This document shows, piece after piece, positions 1 to 9,460 of a stretch of 64,000 bases of DNA. The notes beneath the pieces were generated by a model. The model made no database searches, was not told where the DNA came from, and was given only the letters and a program-made list of their open reading frames with translations. A program made the translations under genes and the position numbers. Numbering within the stretch: the stretch's first letter is position 1; every line of letters starts with the position of its first letter. The DNA comes from Triticum aestivum (taxonomy: Eukaryota > Streptophyta > Magnoliopsida > Poales > Poaceae), in NCBI RefSeq assembly GCF_018294505.1, contig NC_057801.1, positions 433,416,741-433,480,740 on the forward strand, written 5' to 3'.

Positions 1-394
1 TCAAAAAGTTGGTTATTGTCAAGGAACAAGATCTCTAAGTTGACCAAATAACCTAATTCTCGAGGAATGTCGCCAAAAAGTTGGTTATTGTCAAGGAACA
101 ATTGAGAGATGTTTGTGATATTGCCTAGGTGTTTTGGGATAGAACCTGTTAGTGTGTTGTTGCTAAGGTCCAAGTCCACGTTCTCAGGGTAACCTAGTTC
201 TTGAGGGGTGTGTCTAGAAAGTTCACTCTTCTTTTTAGAAGACAAGCGTCTGAAATGGTATTGCCTTTCCTTAATTTGTACTATTTTTTCATTGTGTTGA
301 ATACTTATGTGGGTGAGTGTATCTGTAATTACTTTTTACTACACCGCAGGGTGTTCAAACACGCGGAGAGGATAAACGCTAGCAGGCTGATCAT
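1..394 (-). CDS. Leucine-rich-repeat protein, 5' fragment running off the left edge
   Basis: Read on the minus strand, positions ~215 to 1 encode LRR sequence (LDLSNNTLTGSIPKHLGN, then two units ending in LFLDNNQLF). Plant LRRs with the xxLxLxxNxLxGxIPxxLG pattern usually belong to receptor kinases or receptor-like proteins at the plasma membrane. A two-exon 5' end can be modelled: exon 1 at 394-345 starts MISLLAFILSACLNTL, a hydrophobic signal-peptide-like stretch; a 95-base intron lies at 344-250 (GTGT...TTTCAG); exon 2 runs from 249 to the edge in frame. The usual N-terminal cap (LRRNT with paired cysteines) is missing, which suggests a truncated or captured fragment rather than a working gene. 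A 28-base identical repeat at 2-29 and 74-101, offset by 72 bases, is one duplicated 24-residue LRR unit. The LRR identity is solid; the intron model and start are inference. Confidence 0.5.
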
Positions 395-1381
395 TGCATA
401 TCATTCATAACCATGAATGAAGGCTCAATGGACCAAGGAAAGAAAACCTACACAAACACAAGGATGACTATTGGAGACACTCAGGCCTGCTGCTTTGTGT
501 TGATTGTTCAGAAGCTAGGGAATGTCCATTATATATAGATGCCGAGAAGCTTCGGCCGTGGTGAAGGTCAACCCCTATATTTTAATTGGAGGGCCAAGAG
601 ATAAGCTAAGCTGCAAATTATGAATCTGCGTCGAAAATTGCACCACATTCAGCATAGGGCAGGAGACGCCTACCCTAATGAATATGTTATTCTCACAGCT
701 CATCACTTGCTGAACTTGTAAATCATTTCCGTGAAAACAATCAAATGGTTTTCAGCGACAAGTGATAGAAGGAACTAAACTGGGTTTCAGCTCTACATGG
801 GCCAGAGTGGACTTGAGCAAATGTGTGTATGTGATGTGCCCCAACAGGGTAAACTTATTAAGATATACTCCAATCTTCATCAAGTTGCAGTTTTGAAATG
901 TTGGCAGTTTTTCTAGCTGATGAAAGGAAACGATTTCCTTCCTGGACCATCGAGTCATGCACACGTTGGGTTAATGCGCAGTCGAACTCCGACGAAGAAA
1001 AATAGTAAGTATATGGCATAAAGGGGTCTAGACTTGTGCAATTTTGACATTTAGGGTTACCCAAATGCATGTGTTATGACTTCTGAAGCCAGACAGAAAC
1101 TCCGATTATTTTTGGTTCTGTACATGATGCAAAATGGATGGATGGATGAATATAATGAAGCAAGTAATTGTCCTGCCTTGGAAATTAAGCTGGTGCCTAC
1201 AGGTATATGTATGTATTGTTCGGTTGGTCCTGAAAAACAAAAGCTATCTAGCTAGTATGCAATGCAAATTAAGCTGCAGACAGCTTATTGTCTCCTCTCA
1301 CTATCTCTCTATCACACATGGCAAGCAAGGGTGTCTGAGTGTGTGAATAAAATACTAAACTAATCCAACCACTAAAGCAAA
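395..1381. other. Unassigned DNA upstream of the LRR fragment
   Basis: Apart from the TATA-like site, I see no coding region, LTR, TIR or RNA gene. Open frames here are no longer than about 70 codons and resemble nothing I know. It may be the promoter side of the LRR gene or internal sequence of a transposon whose left end lies outside the window. Confidence 0.4.
529..538 (-). promoter_or_regulatory. Possible TATA box for the LRR fragment
   Basis: The minus strand reads CTATATATAA here, about 135 bases upstream of the proposed ATG at 394. It suits a TATA box, but A/T runs are common by chance in this kind of DNA and no other promoter element was recognised. Confidence 0.22.
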
Positions 1382-1499
1382 TTAATTTTTATTTCGGTTG
1401 AGAATCGGGCACCTTCTAGGTCAAGAAAATTGGGCATGACCTTTGCTAATTTTCTTGACCTAGGAGTGCCCCATTTCTCAACCGAAACGGAAATTAATC
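1382..1499. repeat. Inverted repeat (hairpin) with ~50-base arms, related to the CACTA leader
   Basis: The left arm (1382-1431) and right arm (1448-1499) are near-perfect reverse complements around a 16-base loop. Both arms share TTTCGGTTGAGAA and TCTAGGTCAAGAAAATT-like blocks. The loop plus right arm resembles the DNA just upstream of the CACTA transposase at about 7297-7374 (GGCATGAC..TT..CTAA, then CCGAAACGGAAAT.AATCAAC). The left arm is thus an inverted copy of the right. Confidence 0.7.
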
Positions 1500-2330
1500 A
1501 ACGTTTCAGGAGAAAGGGGTTATTTTAGAAGATCACAAGTAGCAGCAGCATCACTTGACAAAATCACAACTAGCAGCAACAACTCGCAGATAGCAGCAGC
1601 AGCATCACTTGACAAGTAGTACAGCAGCCGCGTGGGCTGGATTAGCAAGAAAGCTGATGTACAAAACCTCAAAACAATGCAAAGTGCTGTGGGCTAAAAA
1701 ACAATTACAGTAGACTAAAAACAGGAATCATTATCTTCTATATGAAGCTGCTGATGATGCAACTTTAGTCTTCACTAGATAGAAATACTGTTGGCTGTTA
1801 GTACGACAGTGCAAGATTAATTCAGTAATAGGTGTTGTTGTGTTCTCTGTGATTGTGTTGTTGTTAGCAAGAAACTGCAATTGCTTTACTGTGAGCCCTA
1901 ATTGTGTTGTTGTGTTCTCTGTTGTTGGTGAAATAGGTGTTGTATCCACAACTTAACTGTAATTGGGCCCCTGGACATCGAACAAACATAGAGCAAGCAA
2001 GACTGAATGTTCCAGACTATGAACCAGTGTGATGCACACAAGAATCAAACTGGAGTGTACAACAAAAAGAAACCACCTTGGCTGCTCCTAAACGCAGATC
2101 TCATGTTCCATAGTTTGAGACAGCATATTCCACAAGTTATAATCACTCAAGAAACGTCAACCGCTGATGCAAATTTAGCACCGAAGCATGCAACCCTCAA
2201 ACATTACTACTACTACATGTACCAGGGCCAAAATCAAATTGCAATGCTTGTTTAGAGAATTTTCAGAGAGAAAATACAGGTACACCAAGCCACCAAGAGC
2301 TGCCATTTCTAAATTTAATTGCAACAATAT
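1500..2330. other. Unassigned DNA with short AGC-rich repeats
   Basis: A 21-base block AGCAGCAGCATCACTTGACAA occurs at about 1552 and again at about 1595. A (TGTTGTTGTG)-like stretch lies near 1835-1925. No gene, LTR or TIR is recognisable. The region sits between the CACTA-derived hairpin and the tandem repeats at 2331, so it may belong to the same transposon. Confidence 0.35.
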
Positions 2331-2520
2331 CTTACACTAATAATTACAGTGTAAAAACCATGGAAATACACAGTAATTCCACTAAAAATGCCACTTGCAA
2401 ATACAGAGCAAAAATCCACTAGAAGTACACTGTAAACCCACTAACATTTACAGTGTAAATTCCACTAACAATTACAGTGTAAATTTCACTGAAAATGCAC
2501 AGTAATTACACTAAAAGTAC
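2331..2520. repeat. Degenerate ~22-base tandem repeats built on CACTAA...ACAGTGTAAA
   Basis: Units such as CACTAACATTTACAGTGTAA and CACTAACAATTACAGTGTAA follow each other, with more degenerate copies on both sides. The motif ACAGTGTAAA/TTTACACTGT is partly palindromic. Such arrays are typical of subterminal protein-binding regions of CACTA elements, but this motif differs from the GGCGCACC hairpins of the neighbouring element, so its owner is uncertain. Confidence 0.5.
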
Positions 2521-3131
2521 AAGGGGGAGAGGGGGAGAGGAGGAGGGGGAGCTCACGGGGGCCGGGGAGTGGGGCGCGGGGAGGATGCCGGGGAGTGGGG
2601 CGCGGGGAGGATGTCGGGGACGAGGTCCGGGTGGTGGTGGTCCTCCTCCTGCTGCGAGAAGCAGCCGCGCTTGAGGTCGGGGCGGAGGTAGTAGATCCAC
2701 CAAGGCAGCAGCTCTTGCCGCAGCGGTTCAGCCCGGCGAGTCTGGGGAGTAAGCTCCAGCAGCCGACGCCGTGGCGGTTGATGCGCAGCCGACGACGAGG
2801 GCGGAGGGGCGGCGGCGTCGGGAGAGGAGAGGGCGGCGTCACGGGAGGCGGGCGACGGACGGTGTCGGGATGGTGCGACGGTGGCGAGGCTTTCTGGGCT
2901 CTGGGGGAGAGGAGAGGGCGAGGGAGGGAGAGGGCGAGGGCGAGGGAAGGCGGGGAGAGGGCGAGGGAGAGGGAAGGCGAGGAGAGGGCGAGGGAGGGAG
3001 AGGGCGAGGGCGAGGGCGAGCAGTGGGTCAGGGCAGCGGCGGCGGCGGCGGTGGATCGAGAGGGAGAGGGAACTGGCGAGGGGGAAAGGGAAGGGGGGAT
3101 CGGGCGAAGGGGAGAGGGAAGGGGGGATCGG
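2521..3131. other. Purine-rich low-complexity DNA (GGGAGAGGGCGAGG)n
   Basis: The plus strand is nearly pure G/A with C/T on the other strand, built from GAGGGCGAGGGA units. All six frames are partly open because of composition, giving Gly/Arg/Glu or Pro/Ser/Leu strings, and none looks like a real protein. It lies at the 3' side of the CACTA transposase, next to the hairpin at 3136. Confidence 0.45.
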
Positions 3132-3135
3132 GCAC

Positions 3136-3176
3136 AATACTAATGGCGCACCTCACCGTGGTGCGCCATTAGTATT
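3136..3176. repeat. CACTA 3'-side subterminal hairpin
   Basis: AATACTAATGGCGCACC (3136-3152) pairs with GGTGCGCCATTAGTATT (3160-3176) around a 7-base loop. It is the same palindrome family as the eight copies near the right TIR and marks the 3' side of the element. Confidence 0.8.
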
Positions 3177-3237
3177 TTTTTTATTTCAACTCGAGCCAAC
3201 AGGTTATGTACCACCAGAACTGATCCACATCAAGTCC

Positions 3238-3310
3238 CCTCTACTAGCTCGACTGGTCAGCAGCCAGTTCTCACACCAGGAGGTCCTGGGTTCGACTCCC
3301 AGGCTCCACA
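3238..3310 (+). other. tRNA-derived relic (SINE-like or tRNA pseudogene)
   Basis: Internal Pol III promoter boxes are visible: an A box TAGCTCGACTGG (3245-3256) and a B box GGTTCGACTCC (3289-3299). The T arm is perfect (CTGGG TTCGACT CCCAG), and the anticodon-loop region reads CTCACAC, as in tRNA-Val(CAC). The acceptor 3' strand GCTCCAC has no matching 5' strand and the anticodon stem does not pair, so it is not a working tRNA. A T8 run, the usual Pol III stop signal, follows directly. It lies inside the 3' part of the CACTA element. Confidence 0.5.
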
Positions 3311-3318
3311 ATTTTTTT

Positions 3319-3440
3319 TAGCATTTAAAAAGCTGTTTGATACTTATTTGTGTTTAAATATGTTCAAACTTGTTTAAATAATAACAGTAATATTTTTTTA
3401 TAAGACAGTAGCATTTAAAAAGCTGTTTGATACTTATTTT
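3319..3440. repeat. Direct duplication of a 30-base block
   Basis: AGCATTTAAAAAGCTGTTTG followed by ATACTTATTT occurs at 3319-3348 and again at 3411-3440, 92 bases apart, in A/T-rich non-coding DNA between the tRNA-like relic and the transposase stop. The stretch 3441-3714 is G/C-rich low-complexity DNA with (GGCGGC) runs and holds no gene. Confidence 0.7.
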
Positions 3441-3714
3441 TTTATAAGACGGTGCGCGGGGTGCGGGGGGTCGGCGGCGGCGGTTGAGTAGGGGAATCGA
3501 GGGTGCGGGGGGTCGGCGGCGGCGGCCGGTGGACTGGGGGGTGCTCGGCGGCGAGGGGGACCGGATCTGGCGAGGTGGGATAGCGATCGAGATGGAGGGG
3601 GATCGAGATCGAGTGTCCATGAAATTTAAAAATATTCATGATAGTTCAAAAAGTACCCATGAAATACAATCGAGAAATGAAGGCTACGATTTAAATACAA
3701 TCGATCTTAGCTAG

Positions 3715-5290
3715 CTATCTGTTCACAATCTTCTTGCCCTTCTTTTTCGCAAATGGAGTTCTTCTGTGGAACGGACGTCCTTTAGGTAGGGTGGTCCTGC
3801 TTCTTCTTGTGGTGTATGCTGCTACTTCATCATCGTCGTCATGTTCGATCCTCGGGTCGCCGTACTTGTCGAAGTCTTGCTCATTGGCTACTCCATCCAT
3901 TCCGATGATCTTCCTTTTGCCTCTCCTCACGACAACACGACTGGGCTTTGGCGGGTCGGTAATGAAGAAGCATTGGTCCACTTGGGAAGCCAGTACCCAT
4001 GGCTCATTTTTCGCGGTGACGTTTGCGCCCGCGGTCTTGGATTTGGCTTCGGGTATAACCATGGTGGTGAAATACCGGTCTTCTTTTATGACGTTCTTGG
4101 CCCATCTGACACGGAACATCGGGACCTTCTCTCCAGCGTAGCTCAGCTCCCAGATCTCCTCGATCCTTCCGTAGTATCTGTCCTTGTCGTTACCGGTGTA
4201 GGATTCCATCGTTACCCCGGAGTTCTGATAACCATCGCTCTTCATGTCCTTGGCCTCGGTGTAGAATGTGTAGCCGTTGATATCGTACGCCTCATAGGTC
4301 ATCAGGTTGTGCTCGGCGCCCTGTGACAAGGCGAATATGAGTTGTTCTTCCGCGGAAGAATCCTCATGTAAAGGGTACGACAGAAGCTTCTGCTTGAACC
4401 AACGCGTGAAACATGAGTTGTGCTCTTTGAGTATATCTCCGTCCGTCCTCTGTTGGCCTCGGTCATTGTACGTCTTCTTAATAAAGGTTTTGTGCTCTAC
4501 CACCCAAGGATCGACCACGTCTATGTGTTGTAGCGCGACTAGGTTTGCTCTTTCAAAGTCGGCGAGTCGACCCTCGAAGTCGACATGCATTTCGCGGCGA
4601 CCCTCACGGTGACCCCATCCAGCGAGCCTGCCGAGGTGCCTGTTGACGGGCAGACCAACGGGGTTCTCGATGCCTAGATAATTCGTGCAGTAGGAGATGC
4701 ACTCTTCGGTCAGAAAGCCCCTGGCTATGCTTCCTTCTGGACGTGACATGTTGCGAACGTATCCTTTGATGACACCATTCATCCTTTCGAACGGCATCAT
4801 GCTGTGCAGGAACGTCGGCCCGAGTTGGATGATATCCTCCACTATATGGACCAGCAGATGCACCATAACGTCGAAGAATGCGGGCGGGAAGTACATCTCA
4901 AGCTCGCATAGTATCACCACGATCTCTTCCTGTAGCCTTCTGAGTTGCCTCACGCCAATCGACTTCCGAGAGATGACGTCGAAGAAGTTGCATAGGCCAA
5001 ATAGCGTTTCACGGACGTGCGCGTCCATGATCCCACGGATTGCAACTGGAAGTATCTGCGTCATCAGCACGTGACAGTCGTGAGACTTCATCCCGCTGAA
5101 CTTCTGCTTCGCTGGGTCTAGGTATCTGCTTATCTTCCCCGCGTAACCGTAAGGAAGTTTTACTCCTAGGAGGCAGGTGAAAAACTGCTCGATCTCCTCC
5201 TGACTTAGAGTGAAGCACGCGGGAGGGTAGTCATTTCCGGTCTTCTTGGCCTTTTTGCCTTTGCGACGACTTTCTGTGTCCTGCTTCGCC

Positions 5291-5321
<31 letters not shown>

Positions 5322-7242
5322 ATATAGCGTGAAGCTCCTGCCTGATGCCCATTGATTTCAAGTCTGCCCTTGCTTTCGGCCCATCTTTGGTCCTCTCTGG
5401 CATGTTGAGCAGGGTACCAAGCAGACTCTCGCACACGTTCTTCGTGATATGCATGACATCAAGGCTGTGAGGCACACGGTGGATCTTCCAGTACGGCAAG
5501 TCCCAGAAAACAGACCTCGTTTTCCATACCTTCAGCAGCGGCTCTGGCGCCTTTCGCTTCTTTCCCGGCTCTGGCGCCTTTTGCTTCTTTCCCGGCAGTG
5601 GGCAGTCTTTCCAATTTTTCAACAGCTTGTCTATTTCCTCGCCGCTCCTCGTACACGGGCGTTTTCGGGGTTCGGTTTCACCATCGAACAGATCCTTGCG
5701 TTTCCTCCACGGGTCATCGTCGCGAAGCCACCTTCGATGTCCCATGAACACGGTTTTCGAAGACCCGGGATCTCTATCTAGCTGGCGATACGTTGTGTCA
5801 TCCATGCACCTTACGCATCCAGAAAATCCGTGGACTACCTGCCCCGCAAGATATCCGTAACCGAGATAGTCGTGCACCGTCGTGAGCAGTGCGGCTCTCA
5901 TAGGGAAATATTCTTTCTCTGCGGCGTCCCACGTATTGGCTGGCGTTTTCCACAGCGTGTCAAGCTCCTCTTTCAGCAGCCCCAGATACAGATTGATGTC
6001 GTTCCCTGGTTGTTTCGGCCCTTCAATTAGCATACTCATGTGAATGTACTTCCTCTTCATGCACAACCAGGGGGGAAGGTTGTACATCCACACAAACACA
6101 GGCCAGGTGCTATGTGTGCTTCTCTGGCTGCCAAACGGATTGACTCCATCGGTGCTCGCGCCCAGCACGATGTTCCTTGGATCGTTCCCAAATTCTGGGT
6201 ATTCGAAGTTCAACGCTTGCCACTGGCTCGCATCCTTAGGGTGACTCAGCATCTTGTCTTTTTTATCTATCTCCGGATCATTTGCGTCATCTTCTCGCTT
6301 CTTCTCCTCCCTATCCGCGTGCCAACGCAGGAGCTTTGCTACCTTAGGATCCGCGAAATACCGCTGCAGACGAGGAGTGATCGGAAAGTACCACACCACT
6401 TTTCGAGGAGCTTTCTTCCTCTTCTTGTATCGAGTGACACCGCACACCGGACATATGGTAGACTCCGCGTGCTCGTCCCGATAAATGATGCAATTGTTCA
6501 TGCACACATGGTATTTCACGTGCGGTAAATCCAGAGGACACACGATTTTCTTCGCCTCCTCCAAACTGGTCGGGCACTTGTTCCCCTTGGGAAGACGTTC
6601 GTGCCAGAATGACATGTTCTCGTCGAAGCATGCGTCGGTCATTTTGTGTTTTACCTTCATCTCCAGAGCCATGAGCGTTACTTTCAGGCGGGTATCCTCG
6701 GGCCTGCATCCTTCATACAATGGAGTAACCGCGTCTAACTCAAGTTGATCCATCTTGGCTTTCTCTCGGGCGGCAGCTCTTGCGTTATCCGTCTGCTTGA
6801 GAAGCAGCTCTTGAATATGAGGGTCCTGCACCCAGCCCATCGATGGTCCAGCGTCGTCTGCTCCGCCGGCATCATCATCATGTCCTGCATCTTCTACATG
6901 ATGACTGTGTACAGCATCACCGTCGTGATCATCTCCTGGGGATTCTTCGTCTTCTCGCCCCCCCGAGCCGCGGTGGTTGTCTTGCTGCCCTTCCTCATTT
7001 CTTGCCCGGCCCCCATGGACGACTTCGTAGTCATCTTCATCACCTTGCCACCGATAGCCATCCATGAAACCACGCAAGAGCAGGTGGTCCCGCACCTGCC
7101 CGGAATCCGGGTCCGCAATAAGGCTATTCAGCTTGCATCTTCGACACGGACATCTTATCTCCGTCTCGTTCTTTTGAAGCATCTCGGCCTTCGCGGACCT
7201 CAAAAACCTATTCACGATGCCTTCGGTCATCGTGCGGACCAT
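3715..7242 (-). CDS. CACTA TNP2-like transposase, uninterrupted 1,175 residues
   Basis: The product cuts and joins the ends of CACTA elements in the nucleus. I place the start at MVRTMTEGIV (7242), where the transposase-associated domain begins; an ATG at 7341 would add 33 residues that look like intron or leader, and a 3' splice-like CGCAG lies just upstream. Counting from the ORF start at 7341, domains in order are: N-terminal Cys-rich transposase-associated region (CPCRRC), TNP2/Transposase_21 core with a zinc-type pattern (HVCMNNC...CPVCG) and the acidic motif STDGVNPFG around residue 400 that fits the first DDE aspartate, then regions resembling DUF4218 (LPYGYAGKISRYLD, MMPFERMNGVIKGY) and DUF4216 (DRYYGRIEEIWEL). 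No stop or frameshift interrupts it. Oddities: a (CAT)10 run at 5292-5321 giving an Asp stretch, and a perfect 27-base tandem duplication at 5540-5593 giving two PGKK(Q/R)KAPE units. Confidence 0.9.
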
Positions 7243-7728
7243 GGTCGCCTGCGGGGTAGAGCAAAACGATATTTTAGAACCAAGAAAAAATTTGGCATGA
7301 CTTTCCCTAAAAATAGGACCAAAAAGAATGCTTAATGCCAAAATTCTCGCCGAAACGGAAATGAATCAACATTCCGGCAAAATATTGGCAACTATCGCAT
7401 TTCAAATACTGGTACACCTCCAAACACAAACACATATGCAACACCACAAACATATGCAACACCACGAACATACATAGATCTAGCTAGGCCATAAAAAGTG
7501 CATGTGCACATTGTTGTAGGGAGAACAACATAAATATAGCTTCCCCCTTACTTACCTAGCAAAACAAGGTAACTTAACCACTTAATTTGAATGAATCTAT
7601 GGTGGAAATGAGGTGAAAAAGAGGAGGCACCCGAGACAAGGAGGAGGCGGTGGAGAGAATGAAGTGGGGAGAAAGTGAGTGTGGGAGGAGAGGCTGTCCA
7701 AAATATCTTGTTGCTGCCCACTTACTAA
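7243..7728. other. CACTA 5' leader
   Basis: Non-coding DNA lies between the transposase start and the subterminal hairpins. It includes the GGCATGACTTTCCCTAA...CCGAAACGGAAATGAATCAAC block (7297-7374) that reappears in the inverted repeat at 1382-1499, and short ACACATATGCAACACCACAAAC repeats near 7425-7470. Confidence 0.6.
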
Positions 7729-8139
7729 TGGCGCACCAGCAACAAATGCGCCATTAGTAATCCAGGTTACTAATGGCGCACCCCCTGGTGGTGCGCCATT
7801 AGTAGTTTTGCAAAAAAAAACACTAATGGCGCACTCTGCCACGGTGCGCCATTACTAGTTTGAACTAGTAATGGCGCACCGCGTGCGAGTGCGCCATTAG
7901 TACTTTTGCAAAAAAAGGAATAAAACAATAATAAAAAAAATAACATTAGTGGCGCACCTTCTGGCTGTCGCGCCATTACTAGTTACAACTAGTAATGGCG
8001 CACCACCAGTGGATGCGCCATTAGTATGTTTGGACAGGCGCACTAGTTCAAAAAAATACTAATGGCGCACCGTGGGCAGGGTGCACCATTAGTAGTTTCA
8101 ACACTAATGGCGCATCAGAAGGTGGTGCGCCATTAGTGT
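7729..8139. repeat. Eight CACTA subterminal hairpins
   Basis: Eight palindromic units are built from ACTAATGGCGCACC and its complement GGTGCGCCATTAGT, at about 7729, 7768, 7822, 7863, 7945, 7987, 8056 and 8103, each 31-40 bases and able to fold on itself. In CACTA elements such subterminal repeats bind the element-encoded protein during excision. The units vary in the loop and carry scattered substitutions. Confidence 0.85.
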
Positions 8140-8154
8140 CAATTCCATCTATAG

Positions 8155-8171
8155 CCCTTTTCCTAGTAGTG
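8155..8171 (-). repeat. CACTA terminal inverted repeat (right end)
   Basis: The minus strand reads CACTACTAGGAAAAGGG inward from 8171. The next three bases outside, TTA, are the expected position of the 3-base TSD; the partner TSD cannot be checked because the other end was not found. Confidence 0.85.
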
Positions 8172-8653
8172 TTATTTTGCTTAGGACGGCGGTAGCACTA
8201 TAAGGTGATCCCTCACTAAAATTTTAAGATAAAATTGTGTTCTCCCCAAGTGTGCACCGTTGCGAAAGTTCATCATTTCGAAGCACCACGTGATGATCGG
8301 GTGTGATAGAGTCTATATTCGCAAACAACGGGTGCAAGCCAGTTTTGCACATGCGGAACACTCGGGTTAAACTTGACGAGCCTAGCATGTACAGACATGG
8401 CCTCGAAACACAAGAGACCAAAAGGTCGAACACGAGTCATATAGTAGATATGATCAACATGGAGATGTTCACCATTGAAACCACCTCATCTCACGTGATG
8501 ATCGGATTTGGGTTGGTGAATTTGGATCGTGTTACACTCGGACAACCGGAGGGATGTTGATTTGAGTGGGAGTTCTTAGGTAATATGATTAATTGAAATC
8601 ATTTATCATGAAAAATAGTCTAAGTTATCTTTGCAAACTTATGTTGTAGATCA

Positions 8654-9460
8654 ATGGCTCGCGCAGTAGCTCCCATGAATTTCAATGCGATCATAGAGAA
8701 AGCTAAGCTGAAAGATGATGGAAGTAACTTTGTGGACTTGGCCCGTAATCTGAGGATTATCCTCACGGCTTCCCATAAGTCTTATGTCCTTGATGCACCG
8801 CTTGGTGCGCCACCCCCTCTAGCGACTGTGGACGTTTTGAACATTTGGCAGTCGCGTGTTGATGACTACTCAATAGTTCAGTGCGCCATGTTGTATGGCT
8901 TAGAGCCGGGACTTTAGAGGCATTTTGAATGTCATGGAGAATATGAGATTTTCCAGGAGTTGAAGTTTATCTTTGAGAAGAATGCCTGAATCGAGAGGTA
9001 TGAGACCTCCGATAAGTTCTATGCCTGCAAGATGGAGGAGAACGGGTCTATCAGTGAGCACATACTCAGAATATCTGGGTACTACAACCATCTGGCTGAG
9101 TTGGGAATTGAGTTCCCGCCAGAGTCTGTCACTGACAGAGTTCTTCAATCGCTACCACCTAGCTACAAGAGCTTTGTGTTGAACTATAACATGCAAGGGA
9201 TGAACAAGGCAGCCTCCGAGGTGTTTGCGATGCTGAAAGTCGATGAGTCAAACATCCAAAAGGAGCATCAAGTGTTGATGGTGAATAAAACCACTAGTTT
9301 CAAGAATAGCAAGGGAAAGAAGGTAAACTTCAAGAAGGGTGGCAAATCAGTTGCTCCTCTCATGAAGAAACCCAAGGCTGGACCCAAGCCGTAAACTGAG
9401 TGCTTCTATTGCAAGGGAACTGGCCACTAGAAGCGAAACTGCCCCAAGTATCAGGCCGAC
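8654..9460 (+). pseudogene. Copia A gag (nucleocapsid) pseudogene
   Basis: Gag forms the virus-like particle that packages the element RNA. The start MARAVAPMNFNAIIEKAKLK matches gag of copies B and C. Visible parts are the capsid region (NLRIILTA, YCPQ-type DUF4219/UBN2 features such as ILQSLPPSYKSF at ~9145) and a CCHC zinc knuckle CFYCKGTGHxKRNC near 9400-9440. In-frame stops occur at 8915 (TAG), about 8987 (TGA), 9392 (TAA) and 9427 (TAG, where the usual zinc-knuckle Trp codon should be), so no full product can be made. Confidence 0.85.

Larger units (their letters stand above)
3136..8171 (-). mobile_element. CACTA (En/Spm) DNA transposon, left end not found
   Basis: The element is read on the minus strand. 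Its 5' end is the TIR CACTACTAGGAAAAGGGC at 8171-8154, followed inward by eight hairpins carrying TACTAATGGCGCACC (7729-8139), a leader, the TNP2-like transposase (7242-3715) and one more hairpin of the same family at 3136-3176. A matching TIR (CACTA on the plus strand) was not found to the left, so the 3' end is truncated, too diverged, or outside the window; 3136 is only the last point I can assign. The 3-base sequence TTA at 8172-8174 is the candidate TSD. The element abuts copia A directly at 8172. Confidence 0.85.

Noticed and set aside
2334..2350. CACTAATAATTACAG as a possible left CACTA terminus
   Set aside because: It does not match the right TIR CACTACTAGGAAAAG beyond CACTA, and similar CACTA words recur in the repeat array.
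3238..3310. Functional tRNA-Val gene
   Set aside because: Acceptor and anticodon stems do not pair; only the A and B boxes and T arm survive.
2553..3321. Several open frames of 130-194 codons on both strands
   Set aside because: They come from purine-rich low-complexity DNA; the peptides are Gly/Arg/Glu or Pro/Ser/Leu strings with no domain, and frames overlap on both strands.
7729..8139. Regularly spaced palindromes that could be mistaken for a CRISPR-like array
   Set aside because: Units are CACTA subterminal hairpins of varying spacing next to a TIR, in a plant genome.
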